Of a stretch of 64,000 bases of DNA, positions 11,386 through 24,140 are shown piece by piece. The notes beneath the pieces are model-generated. The model did not search any database. It was not told the origin of the DNA and saw only the letters and a program-made list of their open reading frames with translations. A program made the position numbers and the translations under genes. The first letter of the stretch is position 1. Every line of letters starts with the position of its first letter. Origin of the DNA: Mya arenaria (Eukaryota; Mollusca; Bivalvia; Myida; Myidae); assembly GCF_026914265.1 (NCBI RefSeq), contig NC_069133.1, positions 28,675,772-28,739,771 of the forward strand, in the 5' to 3' direction.

Positions 11386-13880
11386 ACATAAGCAGCCAGT
11401 TTATTAATATTTTAGAGCAAAAAAAAAGCATTTGTGTTTCTACTTTGTCAATGACCCTTTATACACGTGTGTTTCTAGTATGTCCCTGTCCCTTTTCAAA
11501 GATTCATGCTTTCAAAAATAACTCATTCTACCCACGAGTTATAAGCACAATACATGTACACAAATTAAGATTTGAAATGTAAAGACATATTTATAACTTT
11601 AAATATAATATTGCACAACAGTTTAGTGTTTTTAATATCCTGAAACATTAATTACATTAATTTAAAAAAAAATGTTTATCTTATGTAAGCGGCAACTTCA
11701 AAGGCTTTTATCATGTTGGACTTTAAAGCAGCATTTTGGTTAGGTCAGATAAAATAGGTTTGGTAAGGGTTACATCCTATTTCAAAACAGGTAGGGTAGG
11801 TAGGCATTAGGCCACTCCTTTTTTATTTTTTGGTTTACAAGAATTTTTGGTAAAAATGTCCACCGGGTGGTCGAAAAAAAAAAAAAAAAAAAAAAAAAGG
11901 AAAAAAGTCACAAAACATACTCTTAAAGGGTGAAAATCAGAGAACAACATAAAAACATTGAAAATTTATATCATTTGCTTGACATTTTAACATGTTTACA
12001 CGTATAAACTATCAAAGATACATTGAATATCACTCAGCAAGACATTTGTTTAGCTTTAACGGTATGCTAAAGCAAAAGTGAATGCAGAACACTTAAAAAC
12101 TGACCAATATAAAAAAATTAAAAAAGAAGAAAAAGCGAATTTTACGCATTAAAATATACAAAAATTGCACTGTATTAAAACAATTCATTACATTTTCTAA
12201 ATGTTGTTTCAGTTTTTTCAATATTGGAAAATGTCAATAAAGTGAAATAATTACCAATTTTGAAAATAAGGAAATAACAGTTTATGAAGACATTTGAGTT
12301 TTAATATTATGAAAACAATTCCTGAAAAACTAAAAACAAAACTAGACCTAGATTTGAGTTTTAATAACCCTTACCATGCTTGGTACTAGTTGCATGTTAC
12401 CTGATCCATGCAAAGTCCGGATATTTTCAGACAGGGATAATTACCATGGGATGTTCACCAAATCCATTTCAAATTCAAATCTTGCAGCAAATTACCACAT
12501 CAGTACATAAAAATCACATAGCAAAATAATAAATCTTGTATGTTACTTAACATTATGTACCAATGATAGTAAACTGACAGAGAAATCCATAATTATGTAT
12601 CAGATATTTTCATCTTCTTCCAACTCCGCCATTTTGTGTATACATGCATTCACAGGGCATCTATACTTCATGCTTGTTTATTTTTCATTTTAAAGAGTAT
12701 TCCTTGGTTACAACAACAAATTTTATTAACAGTGAACTATCAAGCTCATTACAAATTGAAATGGACTTATTCAAAATAGTTTTCCGTGTTGTTTTATCTA
12801 AATGTTCTGCACACAACTCGCAGGCATTAGTAAATGTCATTGACACATGTGTTTAACTCTGTCATTGTTTTTACTCTTCTATCCCAAACATGAATAGACA
12901 TGTAATCTAGAATAAACACAAGCTTTACATTGACTCAATGACAAGTATTTCCAAACAATTCTGTGATTTAAAATCCATAAACACCACCGACCGAACTTGT
13001 GAAACTAGGTCACCGGTGTCAACTTAGAAATTTTACTTTCGATTTCACCACTCACACTTAGTGCACTGTTATTTGATATTTAACCATAACATGTTATAAA
13101 ATGTTTTTTCTCACACATTATTTTCAGATATTTGTGTCTACTAATTCGATGGCAGCCGCTGACACTTTTATTTTTTATCTATAAACAACAATATTTTCAT
13201 GACCTAAATTGGCGGGGAAAAACAACAATCACGTGACAGTAATTGTTCGTGTCGGCTGTTAAATTTGCTAGTGTTTATTGCTATTGTTATTTTAACAACT
13301 CCTGCATATTTAAATTAATTATTTCATACAAAGAATGACTGCTATCGTCAATTCTACCATTGCCAACGGCGCTGCCATAACAGTTGACTGGCACACATGC
13401 TATCACTATAAATTGGCGAATACGCCTAAGAAACAACAAACCAGTCGAGATCTACTGCATTCGTACTCTTATCTGTTCGTTTTTCTTTCGTTTCGCACCA
13501 AAATCAATACGGTCGGGAAAGTAATTTTGAAAAAAAAAGTGAAAATCATTTTTTTTTTTTTTGTACTTTTCGGAAAATTAGACCCGCCGGTTTTGTAAAC
13601 CAATTTATATAAAAGAAGTGGCCTTAGGCTTTAAATAAAAACTTTATTGTCATAATTGGAGAATTGATGTTTAAGTTATCTTCTGTATAAAGCTTAAGGT
13701 TTAAAACTCAATATTCATGCATACACTGACTACCAACCGACCCTAAAAACGGTAGGGTCTGTGCCTATTTCGTAGGTAGGGTCTGGTAACCAGAACCAAA
13801 TGTATTTTTAGGCCTTATCAGTATATCTTAATGTTAAAACCATTGTTATATTTAAAAAAAATAACGTAGCATGCTGTTTT
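11386..13880. other. Spacer with an A-tract; no supported gene
   Basis: A 25-28 nt A run sits at about 11874-11898 beside a GT-rich phrase (ggtagggtaggtaggcatta), and a similar phrase (gtaggtagggtctgg) recurs at 13770-13790, suggesting an old dispersed element. An 87-codon plus frame at 13335-13598 starts in reasonable context and follows a CACGTGAC motif at 13230-13237. It then runs into poly-A/poly-T-encoded residues and matches nothing I recognise, so it is not called as a gene. Confidence 0.4.
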
Positions 13881-14950
13881 TAAAGGTCACATATGGAAAA
13901 TTCGACCGCCAAATGTTTGTTTGTGCATGTACACATATGCATCTTAACGACAAACGCTGTTTTAAATCACTTTCATTCGTATACTTGCCAGTCGGATATT
14001 CGACCATTTCCAATCGATTATTCGCAAATATTCAACTTCTTACCAGTCAGTAGTTGGGGATTCAGAGTATGTCTTTATATATAGTTTTAAAGGTCACATA
14101 TAAAAAATTCGACCGCCAAATGTTTGTTTATGCATCTACACATATGTATCTTTGCGGGGATTCAGATTATGTCTATATATACGGTTTTAAAGGTCACATA
14201 TGGAAAAATTCGACCGCCAAATGTTTGTTTATCCATTTATGCATATGTATCTTTGCGACAAACACTGTTTTAAATACCTTTTATTCGTATATTCGCCAGT
14301 CGGATATTCGACCATTTCCAGTCGATTATTCGCGAATATTCAACTACTAACCAGTCAGTAGTTGGGGATTCAGATTATGTCCATTTATATGGTTTTAAAG
14401 GTCACATATGGAAATTCGACCGCCAAATGTGTGTTTATGCATTTACACATATGTATCTCTGCGACAAACACTGTTTTAAATAACTTTTATTCGTATACTT
14501 GCCAGTCGGATATTCGACCATTTCCAGTCAGTAGTTGGTAATTCAGATTATGTCTATATATATATAGTTTTAAAGGTCACATATGGAAAATTTGACCGCC
14601 AAATGTTTGTTTGTGCATGTACACATATGTATCTTGACGACAAACGCTGTTTTAAATCACTTTCATTCGTATACTTGCCAGTCGGATATTCGACAATTTT
14701 CAGTCGATTATTCGCGAATATTCAACTACTAACCAGTCAGTAGTTGGGGATTCAGATTATGTCCATATATATGGCTTGAAAGGTCACATATGGAAATTCG
14801 ACCGCCAAATGTGTGTTTATGCATCTACACATATGTATCTCTGCGACAAACACTGTTTTAAATAACTTTTATTCGTATATTCGCCAGTCGGGTATTCGAC
14901 CATTTCCAGTCGATTATTCGCGATTATTCAACTACTTACCAGTCAGTCCG
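13881..14950. repeat. 207-bp tandem repeat, six copies, two internally deleted
   Basis: The landmark taaaggtcac starts at 13881, 14088, 14188, 14396 and 14571, with a diverged copy at 14778. Intervals are 207, 100, 208, 175 and 207 bp. Full units run from aaaggtcacatatgg through cgaccgccaaatg and cagtcggatattcgacc to agtagttggggattcaga. The 100- and 175-bp copies lost internal segments. Confidence 0.93.
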
Positions 14951-15031
14951 ACTTTCGAAATATGTCCGTTAAATGAAATTATAAAATAAAATATAAATCA
15001 TACTCACCTTTGTTCATGTAAACATAGGACA

Positions 15032-15094
15032 CAGCTCCACCACGGAAGTATCAACAGCCCTTTTTCTTTGCACCACCGTAAAGTGGTGGAGCTG
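15032..15094. repeat. Perfect 12-bp inverted repeat (hairpin)
   Basis: CAGCTCCACCAC at 15032-15043 and its exact complement GTGGTGGAGCTG at 15083-15094 enclose a 39-bp spacer. A canonical minus-strand splice donor (AAAG, then GTGAGTATG) lies just beyond at about 15009, so the stem would sit in a possible minus-strand leader exon. No open frame supports coding there. Confidence 0.6.
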
Positions 15095-15109
15095 GCGTTT
15101 AGAGGCCGT

Positions 15110-16180
15110 GTAATACTATTTTTACTATGAAACGGATAACATCTTAGAAACAGTGAAATTATATTTCGATTCATACATTATTTCAAACGTTGAGATTATC
15201 CAGATATAACCAACCGAATTTCAATACGCCACTGGAAGGCATGGAAAAGATTATATTACCTCGTGAACACCAAGAGAAAATATTTCTCTCGTGGAAGTTT
15301 ACTTTTGGTGCTCACTAGATGAAATACATTGCAATCTTCAACCAAAACAAACAATTATCCTCTATATATTCCGGAACCATCACCAATTCGAAAGTATTCA
15401 TATTATGAATACTGAATCGCTTACTAGTAATTAAAAATCATTACGCTTTTAGTATTCAATTTGGTTTCTATTCAAGACAATAAAATGTAAATGACTTTTA
15501 TATATCCTAGTATGATAAATCTGAATAACTGTCAAAAATATAACGACGACTCACGATGTTGACTCCGTGCGGGAATATTTGTTACTGGCATCTTAGATCA
15601 AATAAAGTAGCATTTGTCCGATTTTTAAGGAACATGATGCAATTATACTGGCGGATTAAAAAAAAACATTGCGTGCACAATAATAATAATAATTGTCCCA
15701 TGGTTGAATACCCACTGTATAACAGTTACATTAAGGATTTAAATAACAAACAATATCATAAAAAATGACATTATTTTCGACAGAGTCTATATAACGCACA
15801 GTTTCTTTTTCCCGCTAACGTATAATCTTGTATATATCTTATCAGCGTTCTGATTTTAAAGGTATTAGTTAAAATAAGGCATTTCAATGATTCATTCGTC
15901 GGACATGCGGGGGCTCGGGCTTTTATGCCCCCTCTCCCTGCTATGATCCCTCAATGGCAGTACCCTAGGCCTATGTCTGCTTAACCTAAGTGACAATGAA
16001 GTCATATAGTTAGAATTGCTCCTTGAACTGCCATAGTACGCTGTCTGTCTGGATGATGTACGACATGATCATGTCTGAGGTCGAATGTACTTGTGAAAAC
16101 GAGGTTTCTTGTATGTCGTATCTGTGGCGTATTTGATTTTACAACAATTGTGAGACAAGTTATTACAATATTACATTAAT
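15110..16180. other. No supported gene
   Basis: The 70-codon frame at 15556-15768 is AT-rich with a poly-Asn run and matches nothing recognised. No splice-bounded exon was seen. Confidence 0.5.
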
Positions 16181-16184
16181 CACT

Positions 16185-16340
16185 CTCGTTGGCACGATGA
16201 TCTGCGAGTTTGTGGTCTTGTGAAATGAAAAGAAACCGTAGCACCCGGAGGAAACCCACTCATGCGGCTTGACGACCACAACCCAAACTCACATTCCCCA
16301 ACACCGGGTATCAGACCCGGACGCCCGCTCTGATATATGT
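16185..16340 (-). mobile_element. tRNA-like SINE relic
   Basis: On the minus strand, ccgggtctgatacccgg resembles the B box/T arm of a tRNA. It is followed by ggtgttggggaatgtgagtt and later gtgggtttcctccgggtgc. The order tRNA-like head then 'ctccgggtgc' body is common in molluscan SINEs. The A box is not clear, and the element looks old and truncated. Confidence 0.4.
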
Positions 16341-17371
16341 GTAAAGGCTCGCTAAGCAAGATTTCTTACTGTTGATATTGACAATGGAGAATTTAAAATC
16401 AAATATTGACACTTATTTTAGCCATAAAACATCAATGAACTTGCAAACAATCAGGTATTTTACACATGAAATAATTAATTACTTTACATTGAAACGTTTT
16501 GATTTTTGTTTCAATTGTAGTTTTCATGCTTGTCTTCGTACATATATAAGAAATCCCGCTTCGGCTGCCTTTGACCGTAAGGTATGTTAGGTATTCCATT
16601 ACCGTTATTAAAACAGAACAACCCAATTTTCGTACGTGTATATATCAATGCTCATAATAAATTATCAGACTTTTATCAAAAGGATGGAACACGTTACTGC
16701 TTCTACAAAGCTCCGATAGCAATAACACTTAAGGAGCAACGCACCTATCCAACTATGTAACGATACAATTGCTATAGACACAATGTCCAAAGGAAAAGAA
16801 ACATCTTACAAACTCGGTTAATTTGTTTTGAATAATGCGGCATGTCGACCTTCGGATTTCAATCTAAATAAATCACAATTGAAATTGTGTGCTTTTCACT
16901 GGCTGAACAATAAATACCCGCCTACTCATGTGCGTCTAGAGACTACCATTTCGATAATGTTATTCCACGTCGAACCCATAACATGTTTGTATTGAAATAT
17001 GTTTTGGAAATTTGTCTGAGATGACTCATGCAATTCAAGGTATACTATTCTTGATTTATGTTACATAAAAACCATATCTTAAAACCAAGATCTTGCTGAA
17101 TGCTTGCATGATTTTGATTGGATGCATACCTCGTTATTCTGATCACTTCAGAGACATGCCCAGTATTCCAATAAAGACGGTCATCGAAGTATTGGTTACT
17201 GGTGACTCGATAAACGGATTGTATAATAAGCAACTGGAGAGTTTGATTCTCAACCGGCGTCTTTGCAACTGCTGCTTTCAAAACAAGACCATAGGCACAG
17301 TGTCTGAAACCATCACCATTTTAATAATCATATATAATTAAGTTCGAATTAAAGGCTTATCATAACTGTCT

Positions 17372-17483
17372 GAGCTTGTGGCATATTGAGCTTGTGGCAT
17401 AATGAGCTTGTGGCATAATGAGCTTGTGGTATATCGAGCTTGTGGCATAATGAGCTTGGGGCATATTGAGCTTGTTGAATATC
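17372..17483. repeat. 16-bp minisatellite (7 copies)
   Basis: gagcttgtggcataat-type units start at 17372, 17388, 17404, 17420, 17436, 17452 and 17468, an exact 16-bp period with few substitutions. Confidence 0.95.
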
Positions 17484-17499
17484 CGTTCACTTAAAAAAC

Positions 17500-18850
17500 A
17501 AGAGGAGGAACGATTGGTATGTTATGGTACACATATTATCGAAGTTAACTTCCCGCAAAGTAAAGAAGCCGTCTAATGTGTCATGTTTTGGTATCAAAGA
17601 GAAACATAGAAGGTCTTCATTTGGCTGTGGTTTATACCATATACATGTTAATTTACGCATGTTGTTATACCATTTTCAGTCATTTTATTTAGTGAACTGC
17701 AGTATAATCTTAATGTAATCTGCGCTTAGCAATCTAAACAACTTTTAAAGCTATTTTGTATTCTTTTTTAAAGCTGAAACTACTTTCAGTTGAAAAACAC
17801 TAGCATAGCAAACAGGTTATTTCAGAAAGATTGAGACCGTTTCGTTTATACTGGCTTATACGTTGTTTCAAGGCGTTATACTGGTCTGGAGATTAATATA
17901 ATATGGAGAAGAGACTTCACTTAATTGTAATGAAAATGAATACATTTCGCTATATCGTTAAGCGAACTTGATTGATGAAATGTCAAACACAGTGTCATAT
18001 TGGCTCTTATTGACTTCGAAACATTGTGCTTCTGTATTAAGCGAACCCCGCCATAACCTATGTAGACACTTCTTTTTAATCAATTTGGATTTTTGTGTGC
18101 AAACATGTTTATGTAGACAGCTCACGAATTGTCTTCAATTGTGAGCAGTATCTAAAGCAACCAAACGACAGGACATTCGTATATATATATATATGCATTT
18201 GGAATTGTATAGAGTAAATGAAATATTAGGATGAAACTGACTGAATCGTTTTCTTTTTCCATCATGTTAACAGGTGACTTTTGTTTTAACTACTGGAAAT
18301 AAGTTGACTTCTTCGTCAGCGTTACTGCAATTATGCAATACTACAGTAACAAACACTCTCGAACTTTTGCATAAAACTAACAATAATCTGTCTGATTCCC
18401 AACTCTAAGAGAAATGACCCTTGAATTGGCAAAAAAAAATCCTCAAAGTGTCTACTCTTTAAATTTTCCTTCACATCGCTAATCACCAAACCTGGTGAAA
18501 TAAAATAAGGAGGGGCATATTTTGTGACAGTCAGTGACCTCATCTTGTTTTTTTATATATTATTGCCCAAGTTTGACCAAGTTGGTGTGCATTACTTTGC
18601 ACATGCTGGTCATTCTGTCAGTAGACCAACGCTTGTGAGGCTGAAATTATAAATGCTCAAGCCTAACTTGGTACTTGCACTTGGTAATGAGATTGGTCAT
18701 GGATACTAGATGACTCCTTATTTGAGATCTTGAGGTTAAAGAAAGAGAAAGGTAAACATAAACACATTAAGCTTGGCCAACTACAGAATGCTATGGCAAA
18801 ATATATCTTCAGGATGACTGAAGCTATAACTACCTTTACCAAACAACAAG
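17500..18850. other. Downstream flank of minus-strand gene; nothing else seen
   Basis: Mostly AT-rich, with a short TA run at 18180-18195. Short frames on both strands have no recognisable content. This stretch lies beyond the poly(A) signal of the minus-strand gene that ends near 18.85 kb. Confidence 0.5.
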
Positions 18851-18871
18851 ACAAAACAAGGACTAAGCCTT

Positions 18872-18877
18872 TTTATT
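18872..18877 (-). promoter_or_regulatory. Poly(A) signal AATAAA
   Basis: AATAAA on the minus strand about 75 nt past the TAA at 18952-18954. Its position fits the 3' end of the minus-strand transcript. Confidence 0.6.
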
Positions 18878-18951
18878 GACAACAATTTTTACATTGTAAG
18901 ATAAATAGATTGAATCTGTGTCTTTGTGCCTGCTCGGCCACATCAGTCATC

Positions 18952-19698
18952 TTACATTTTATCCTGGATCGGAATGGTCATAGCCTCACTGACTGAGCTC
19001 TCTGAACTTGGCACACGTAAACTGAAACAAAAATAGCTTCAAATCTGAGTAAACATAAATTTAATGTTAATTCATCCCCATAACAATCTGCATTGTAAAA
19101 ACATTGTTTTTCTCATACTTACATCTGCTGATACTTATCTCGAGATCTAAAAATAAAATCCTAATATGATTTGCTGAGCAGATTGGTGTGACATAAAAGT
19201 TTTCTGTTGCCAATAAAACCTCGAGTGACAATATTTCCCCCAACATGAAACTGGTTTAAAAATTGAGAAATGAAAATAATTTTAATTAATAGTTTTGAGC
19301 ATGTCTATCTGTAATGTGTTCAGTTCTAAAAAGATCTGGTCTATAAGGAGGTTAAACTCATTAAATGTAGCAGAAAAAATTCAAACAAGAAAACTAAATC
19401 ATCCTGTTGTATCAAGTCTCCATTTGTGCTCAGAAATCAGTAAAAGGTGCATTACGACACCAGACAGTTCTATATGATTCCTTCTGTATCTAGATTTATT
19501 TAACTGCATTTAAAATATAGACACAAGTTTATGTAGATCACAATTATCAATGATGGTCAAGAATGTGTAACATAAGCAGCATTAAGCTCTGTAAAACCTT
19601 TTAGCTCAATTACCTGGTATTTGGACTACAGTTTTGGCCAGACGAGCTATCAAAACTATCCCATTCCAGCGATTGTGTCCCTAGGTTGATCTCTAGGT
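18952..19698 (-). CDS. 3' end of an unrecognised minus-strand gene (three exons, one 24-bp microexon)
   Basis: Three exons read on the minus strand: 19698-19614, 19146-19123 (24 bp) and 19021-18952, ending in TAA. All are bounded by good sites (tttatttttag/ATC and AT/gtaagtatg around the microexon; tttttgtttcag before the last exon) and all join in phase. The first contributes LEINLGTQSLEWDSFDSSSG plus QNCSPNT, the microexon SRDKYQQ, and the last LRVPSSESSVSEAMTIPIQD plus KM. The tail is serine-rich and acidic, without a recognised domain, and could be a cytoplasmic or regulatory C-terminus. Upstream exons were not found; the first exon needs a preceding exon ending one base into a codon. It may be the 3' end of the gene at 28.8-40.0 kb on the same strand. 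Confidence 0.6.
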
Positions 19699-19964
19699 CT
19701 ATGAATAATATAAGAAATGTGTTTAAGTATGCTACGATGCACGAAATAAGCAATACTTTGTTCCTAAATCTTGCATTCTTTAACTATTTCATATAATCCT
19801 TATAATTGCAATTGATCAAATGAGATAGTTAGGTTAGCTAAACCTGTCCAAATACTAGGTAACTGTGGTTTTTAGCAATGAACTTATGTGTAGATTTAAA
19901 ATCTGTTTTGAGTATGTAATAAAGAACCATTTATTGGTTATAACCAGAACTATTATCAACAAAA

Positions 19965-20035
19965 CTCCAGGTGGGAGTCGAACTTGGGACCCTCTGATAC
20001 AGAGTATGATTAGCTAACCTCTCCATTGCCACTAA
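19965..20035 (-). mobile_element. tRNA-like SINE head (relic)
   Basis: The minus strand reads tggagaggttagctaatca ... gggtcccaagttcgactccc, resembling A- and B-box promoter elements of a tRNA gene. The cloverleaf pairing is poor, so it is read as a SINE head and not a working tRNA. Confidence 0.4.
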
Positions 20036-20349
20036 TACACTTAACAAATAAACATTGAACTGTTTTATATTGACATTAATCCAGAGGGGATTTAAACCAA
20101 ACCAGGTCAATGAAATAGTAGTTATAACTGACCACAGGGGCAGGGTGTGTTGTTTGCCACAGCCCTATGGTCCTTATCATTTCCAAAAGGGCAAACTTAT
20201 TCCCAGGCTGATATATAAAGATGGGGGAATTGTTACTAGTCCTAAATCACAATCACATGCCTCTTGTTTCTGTCTAGTCAAGAGTTCACTAAAAATTATT
20301 TGTGCCATTTTTCCTAATATAAAAAGTGTTCAAATACCGTTGTTTAATT

Positions 20350-20530
20350 ATAATGCACCAGTCAATTGTAACCATGGCCTCCCCAGGTCCGGGGAATAGC
20401 GGGGACTTTGACGTTCAGCCAGGCCCTGGTAAAATACCCGCCCTGCGGAGACAAACTGATGGTAAAATCCCCGCCGAATGCCACTGCACCCAAGGGACCC
20501 TAGGTAAGGCCCATTCCCCACTATATTTGG
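20350..20530. repeat. GC-rich dispersed repeat
   Basis: A sharply GC-rich island in AT-rich surroundings with phrases ccccaggtccggggaatagc and cagccaggccctggt, and two copies of ggtaaaat(a/c)cccgcc at 20428 and 20461. It looks like a dispersed repeat. Short frames cross it but make no recognised protein. Confidence 0.5.
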
Positions 20531-20652
20531 AGCGAAGACAAAACAAGCGCATTCAACCCCCGATCAACGTTTACATCTTAATGCCCATTGTTATACCTTT
20601 CAACTATTTCATATTATCTTCATTCACATTACAAATCTAATTGATATATAAT

Positions 20653-22462
20653 TCACTTCACAAGTCTTGGTAGCAAATTTGTGAGGGCAGCACAAATAAT
20701 TAAGATTGAGTCAGCGTGTCTTATCAGAGATATAGGCATGGTGTTTTTCAAGATTTGAAATCGTTTAACTCGTTAAATTGGCCGCTCAACATGAATTCTA
20801 GACTATAAAGTATCCTAGCACATTCTACTTCTTGCTGTGAAAACTGTGTTTTTCCTCTAGCAAATGGCGGTATTGCCAAAGTTGCTCCATGAGCAGCCAG
20901 TTCATCTGAAATAAGGAACCCTCTGTCTGCAAGAACCAGGTCACCTACTTCAAGCTTTTCATAGAATTGTGAGTAAGCTGTTATCTCTTTGTCAGAGATT
21001 CTGCCACCCCAGCACTTAGAAATAAAAGACACAGCTCCATAAGGGGTTATACCAATTAAAAACTTTAAAGTATTATGGTGTTTGTAATTTGACCATGATT
21101 TTGCTCTTGGATCCAGATTTAACTTAAGTCTCATGGCAAGATTTGGTAAACATTGACTAAGAATTCTGGACACTTGTGTCGGGCAGGTATGAAACCTCAT
21201 TGCTAAGTTAATATTAATGAGGTTAAGCCTTAATTTCATTAGAACGCTCAAGATCATGTCACCTCGACATAGCTTTCCGGTTGGTTTAATTAGCCCAGAC
21301 ATTAAAGTCAGCAGCCACAAGAACACTGCCACCGACGGCAGACCAGTCAATGATGTTATTGCATTGTTACTTAGATTCTTGTAAGTAAACTTTTCACTTT
21401 CCATCTTGTCTTTCAAGTCTCTGTTTTCACATAGCAGGCGTTGATACTCTATCTTCAAGGAGGAGTAGTCTGCCTTTAGTTGATCAAACTCTCTTTGTAG
21501 TGGATAAGGGCCTGGATATGTGCCTACAACAGTTGGGAGCAATAACATTTGAACAAAATTTGAGCTGCTATTGTTATGTAATTGGCAAATGTTCGCAAAT
21601 AAAAAGTATCAAATATTCATGCTTCTCGAACATCATCATGTCAACAAACACTGACCAGTTTATTACATCACTAAGCCTTAATATAAAAACCATTAGTGTC
21701 TATTATAGGTTTAACTCCATATACAAATAGATAAGTTGATAATAGAAAAAATATCTTTGTCACATGGATGTGGAAGGTCTTGCCCTAACATCAGGAGTGT
21801 TTCTGCAATATCGGTTGTCTCACTGTGCGGGGGTGGGGGGGGCAATTTTCCTTTTCAAGTGGAGTCAACACAAGTCTGCCCTTATGCAAACGCTTATACC
21901 TCTCCACACGTGCTGGAGTCTGTTGGGGATGTTGAGGAGACGTAAAACTGAAAACACTTGGTGAGTAATCCGGATGGCATGGGTCTTTTGATGGGTTGCC
22001 TGAAATATGCATGAAGCACTCTTTAAAGTTGTTGTACTATTCTGCCTAAGTATTGCAATCACACTTCTGACACGAAAAATTCATAAACCGATTATTAACA
22101 ACAGCTCAACTTTACACAGTATACATTATTTTTTTTAACAAATGAACTACATTCAATTTATTCGTTCATTGATGTTGTGAACATAACTTAGTATTCATCT
22201 TAATGGATTATTATTTGAATAAAATATAACAAAATTCAATAATCAAAAATGATATAAAAATACCAGAGATGAAATGCTGACTGCATAACCGATCATGCTG
22301 GGAAGGCTCCCACAATTTCAGGTAGTTCATAAAGTCACGTCGCCGCAGAGATTTCTGCCATTTCAACCCCCTATCTTTATCTTTAGGGAATCTAAAGAAA
22401 TGAATTCATGAGTTCTTAGTAAAGCGTTGCGTGCATCCATGGTCGCAACAACTCGTCGGCAT
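20653..22462 (-). pseudogene. THAP + DDE (PIF/Harbinger, ISL2EU-like) transposase, broken
   Basis: Minus strand. The start at 22462-22460 opens a THAP zinc-finger exon: CCDHGC, then FFRFPKDKDRG, W, and LCSQHF, with correct C2CH spacing. It is interrupted by a TGA at 22408-22406 after TKNS. The exon ends at 22264 (G/GTATTT) and rejoins in phase at 21999 (tttcag/GC) to NPSKDPCHPDYSPSVF. The next exon (about 21520-20653) holds a coiled coil, SLTGLPSVAVFLWLLTL, then KSWSNYKHHNTLKFLIGITP, SKCWGGRISDKEIT and VLADRGF, a DDE_Tnp_4-type core. The segment that should carry the first catalytic Asp is missing between RLKLNL and DPRAKSWS. RIHVER, which supplies the last catalytic acid, lies in another frame near 20785 and is followed by a stop. 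The C-terminus can be followed to a TGA at 20655-20653. A decayed mobile-element gene. Confidence 0.85.
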
Positions 22463-22741
22463 ACTTTCTGATTGTTTAAGTTGTTATAGATCTTTTATTC
22501 TCACCCATATATGCCAATTTTAAAGTGATAGACAAAACCTCCGGTTAAACAACACTGATTCACTAAACACGGGGAGATAATAATAATAACACAGACTTAT
22601 AATCATGGTTTAAATACCCAGAACCTTCCCATGTAATAACCGAAAAACCGCATAACCGATAAACATGTTAAATAAGGTGTAGTTTGGTGTTTAGGGGCCT
22701 AGTTTGTAGGCCTTTATAGTCGATTATACGTTTTTTTAATG

Positions 22742-22803
22742 CAATGAATCAATTAATTAATCAATCAATTAATCAATCAGTCGATCCATCAATCAGCCAA
22801 TCA
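22742..22803. repeat. AATC tetranucleotide microsatellite
   Basis: Imperfect run of aatc/aatt tetranucleotides (aatcaattaattaatcaatc). No coding potential. Confidence 0.85.
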
Positions 22804-22809
22804 TTACAT

Positions 22810-24135
22810 GAACTAAAATATCTAATGTATTTTCCCTGATTTTTTATAACACTTCATTCGGCCTTTGGCCTTTCCGGAAATTGTTCAGAGTTGCACTTCT
22901 ATTTATGGTTAAAACTAGTACACTCGGACTGTTGACCCAAATGGTACGTCAAAGGTTTGTTGGTCATCTACAGGTTTCCGAGCGTTTTTATTTATTCTTC
23001 AAATAAAAACACGCGTTTTGTTGTAGGATTACTTATTAAAATTCTATATATAAAGGAATTTCCTGTAAACTGTGTTTTTTTCGAAACATGCCTTTCCAAG
23101 GGATTGTGACTCAAAACATATTACGATTTGACTTTATATACAGCAGAATAATAATACAAATATTCGTAAGATTTTTGTAATTAAACACATAATCGACAGG
23201 CACACCCTTAAAATATATCAATCAAATTAAATTATCACATTATAATAATGGCATTGATGCAGAAGTAACAAAACATCTCAGCATTGTTTGTGCATAAGCT
23301 GTCTGCTTAAATCCAGGGACATAAACAAAGGGGTATAAATCCTGTATTTCATTGCAACATGTGAGCAACTAGAGTTTGTGTTCGCATGCGGATGGTTAGA
23401 TCTCAGTGTGAATAAATCGTATAAAACGTATAAAATGGTTTGCAAGTAAGAAGGCGTGTGCCCCTGTAAGCACTAATGAAAAAAAGATTACAGACAGACA
23501 GAAAGACAGAGTTGTAATAAATATGGTCAAAGTCTCACAGAGATACATGGCAAATATTAAGGAAAAGGTTAAAAACATAAAGACAGATAAAAATTAAAAG
23601 ATTACAGCGTGAACACGTCCTTGGGTGGTATTCAATATACAACTTGAGTAAATCTTATGGTCGTACATTATTGACATCTTTCACACTATTGGTCAGTTAT
23701 TAATCACAAATAATCCGATTAGCTACATCGTTCTTAGATCCGATTAAGATCAATATTGAATACCAGCCCTTTACATATTTGCCTAGAGGGTTTCGATTTC
23801 GACAAAAGGTTGGTAAAGGGGACACAACTACTACTAGAATGTTGGAATTAAGTTTTTTGTGGAAGGGGCAGTACTGTATATGAATATTTTAAATAAACAG
23901 TATAAAGTGTACGCTTACGTATTGATTAAATATTATTTTTTAGGATGTTTATAAATACTGTGAGTTATGACTATGTTTATGAACTAATGACCTCTTCATA
24001 TTAGATGCATATATTCCATTCACTAGATTAATTAGTTTTTCAGAATTAGTTGACGAACAATTACCAGTTCAATTAAATGATAATTATTCATAATATGCGA
24101 GCTTGATTTTTGTATTCCAAAGATTTTTAAAATTC
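22810..24135. other. No supported gene
   Basis: AT-rich. A hydrophobic 60-codon minus frame at 23396-23578 has no start or splice support. Nothing else was recognised. Confidence 0.5.
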
Positions 24136-24140
24136 ATCTA

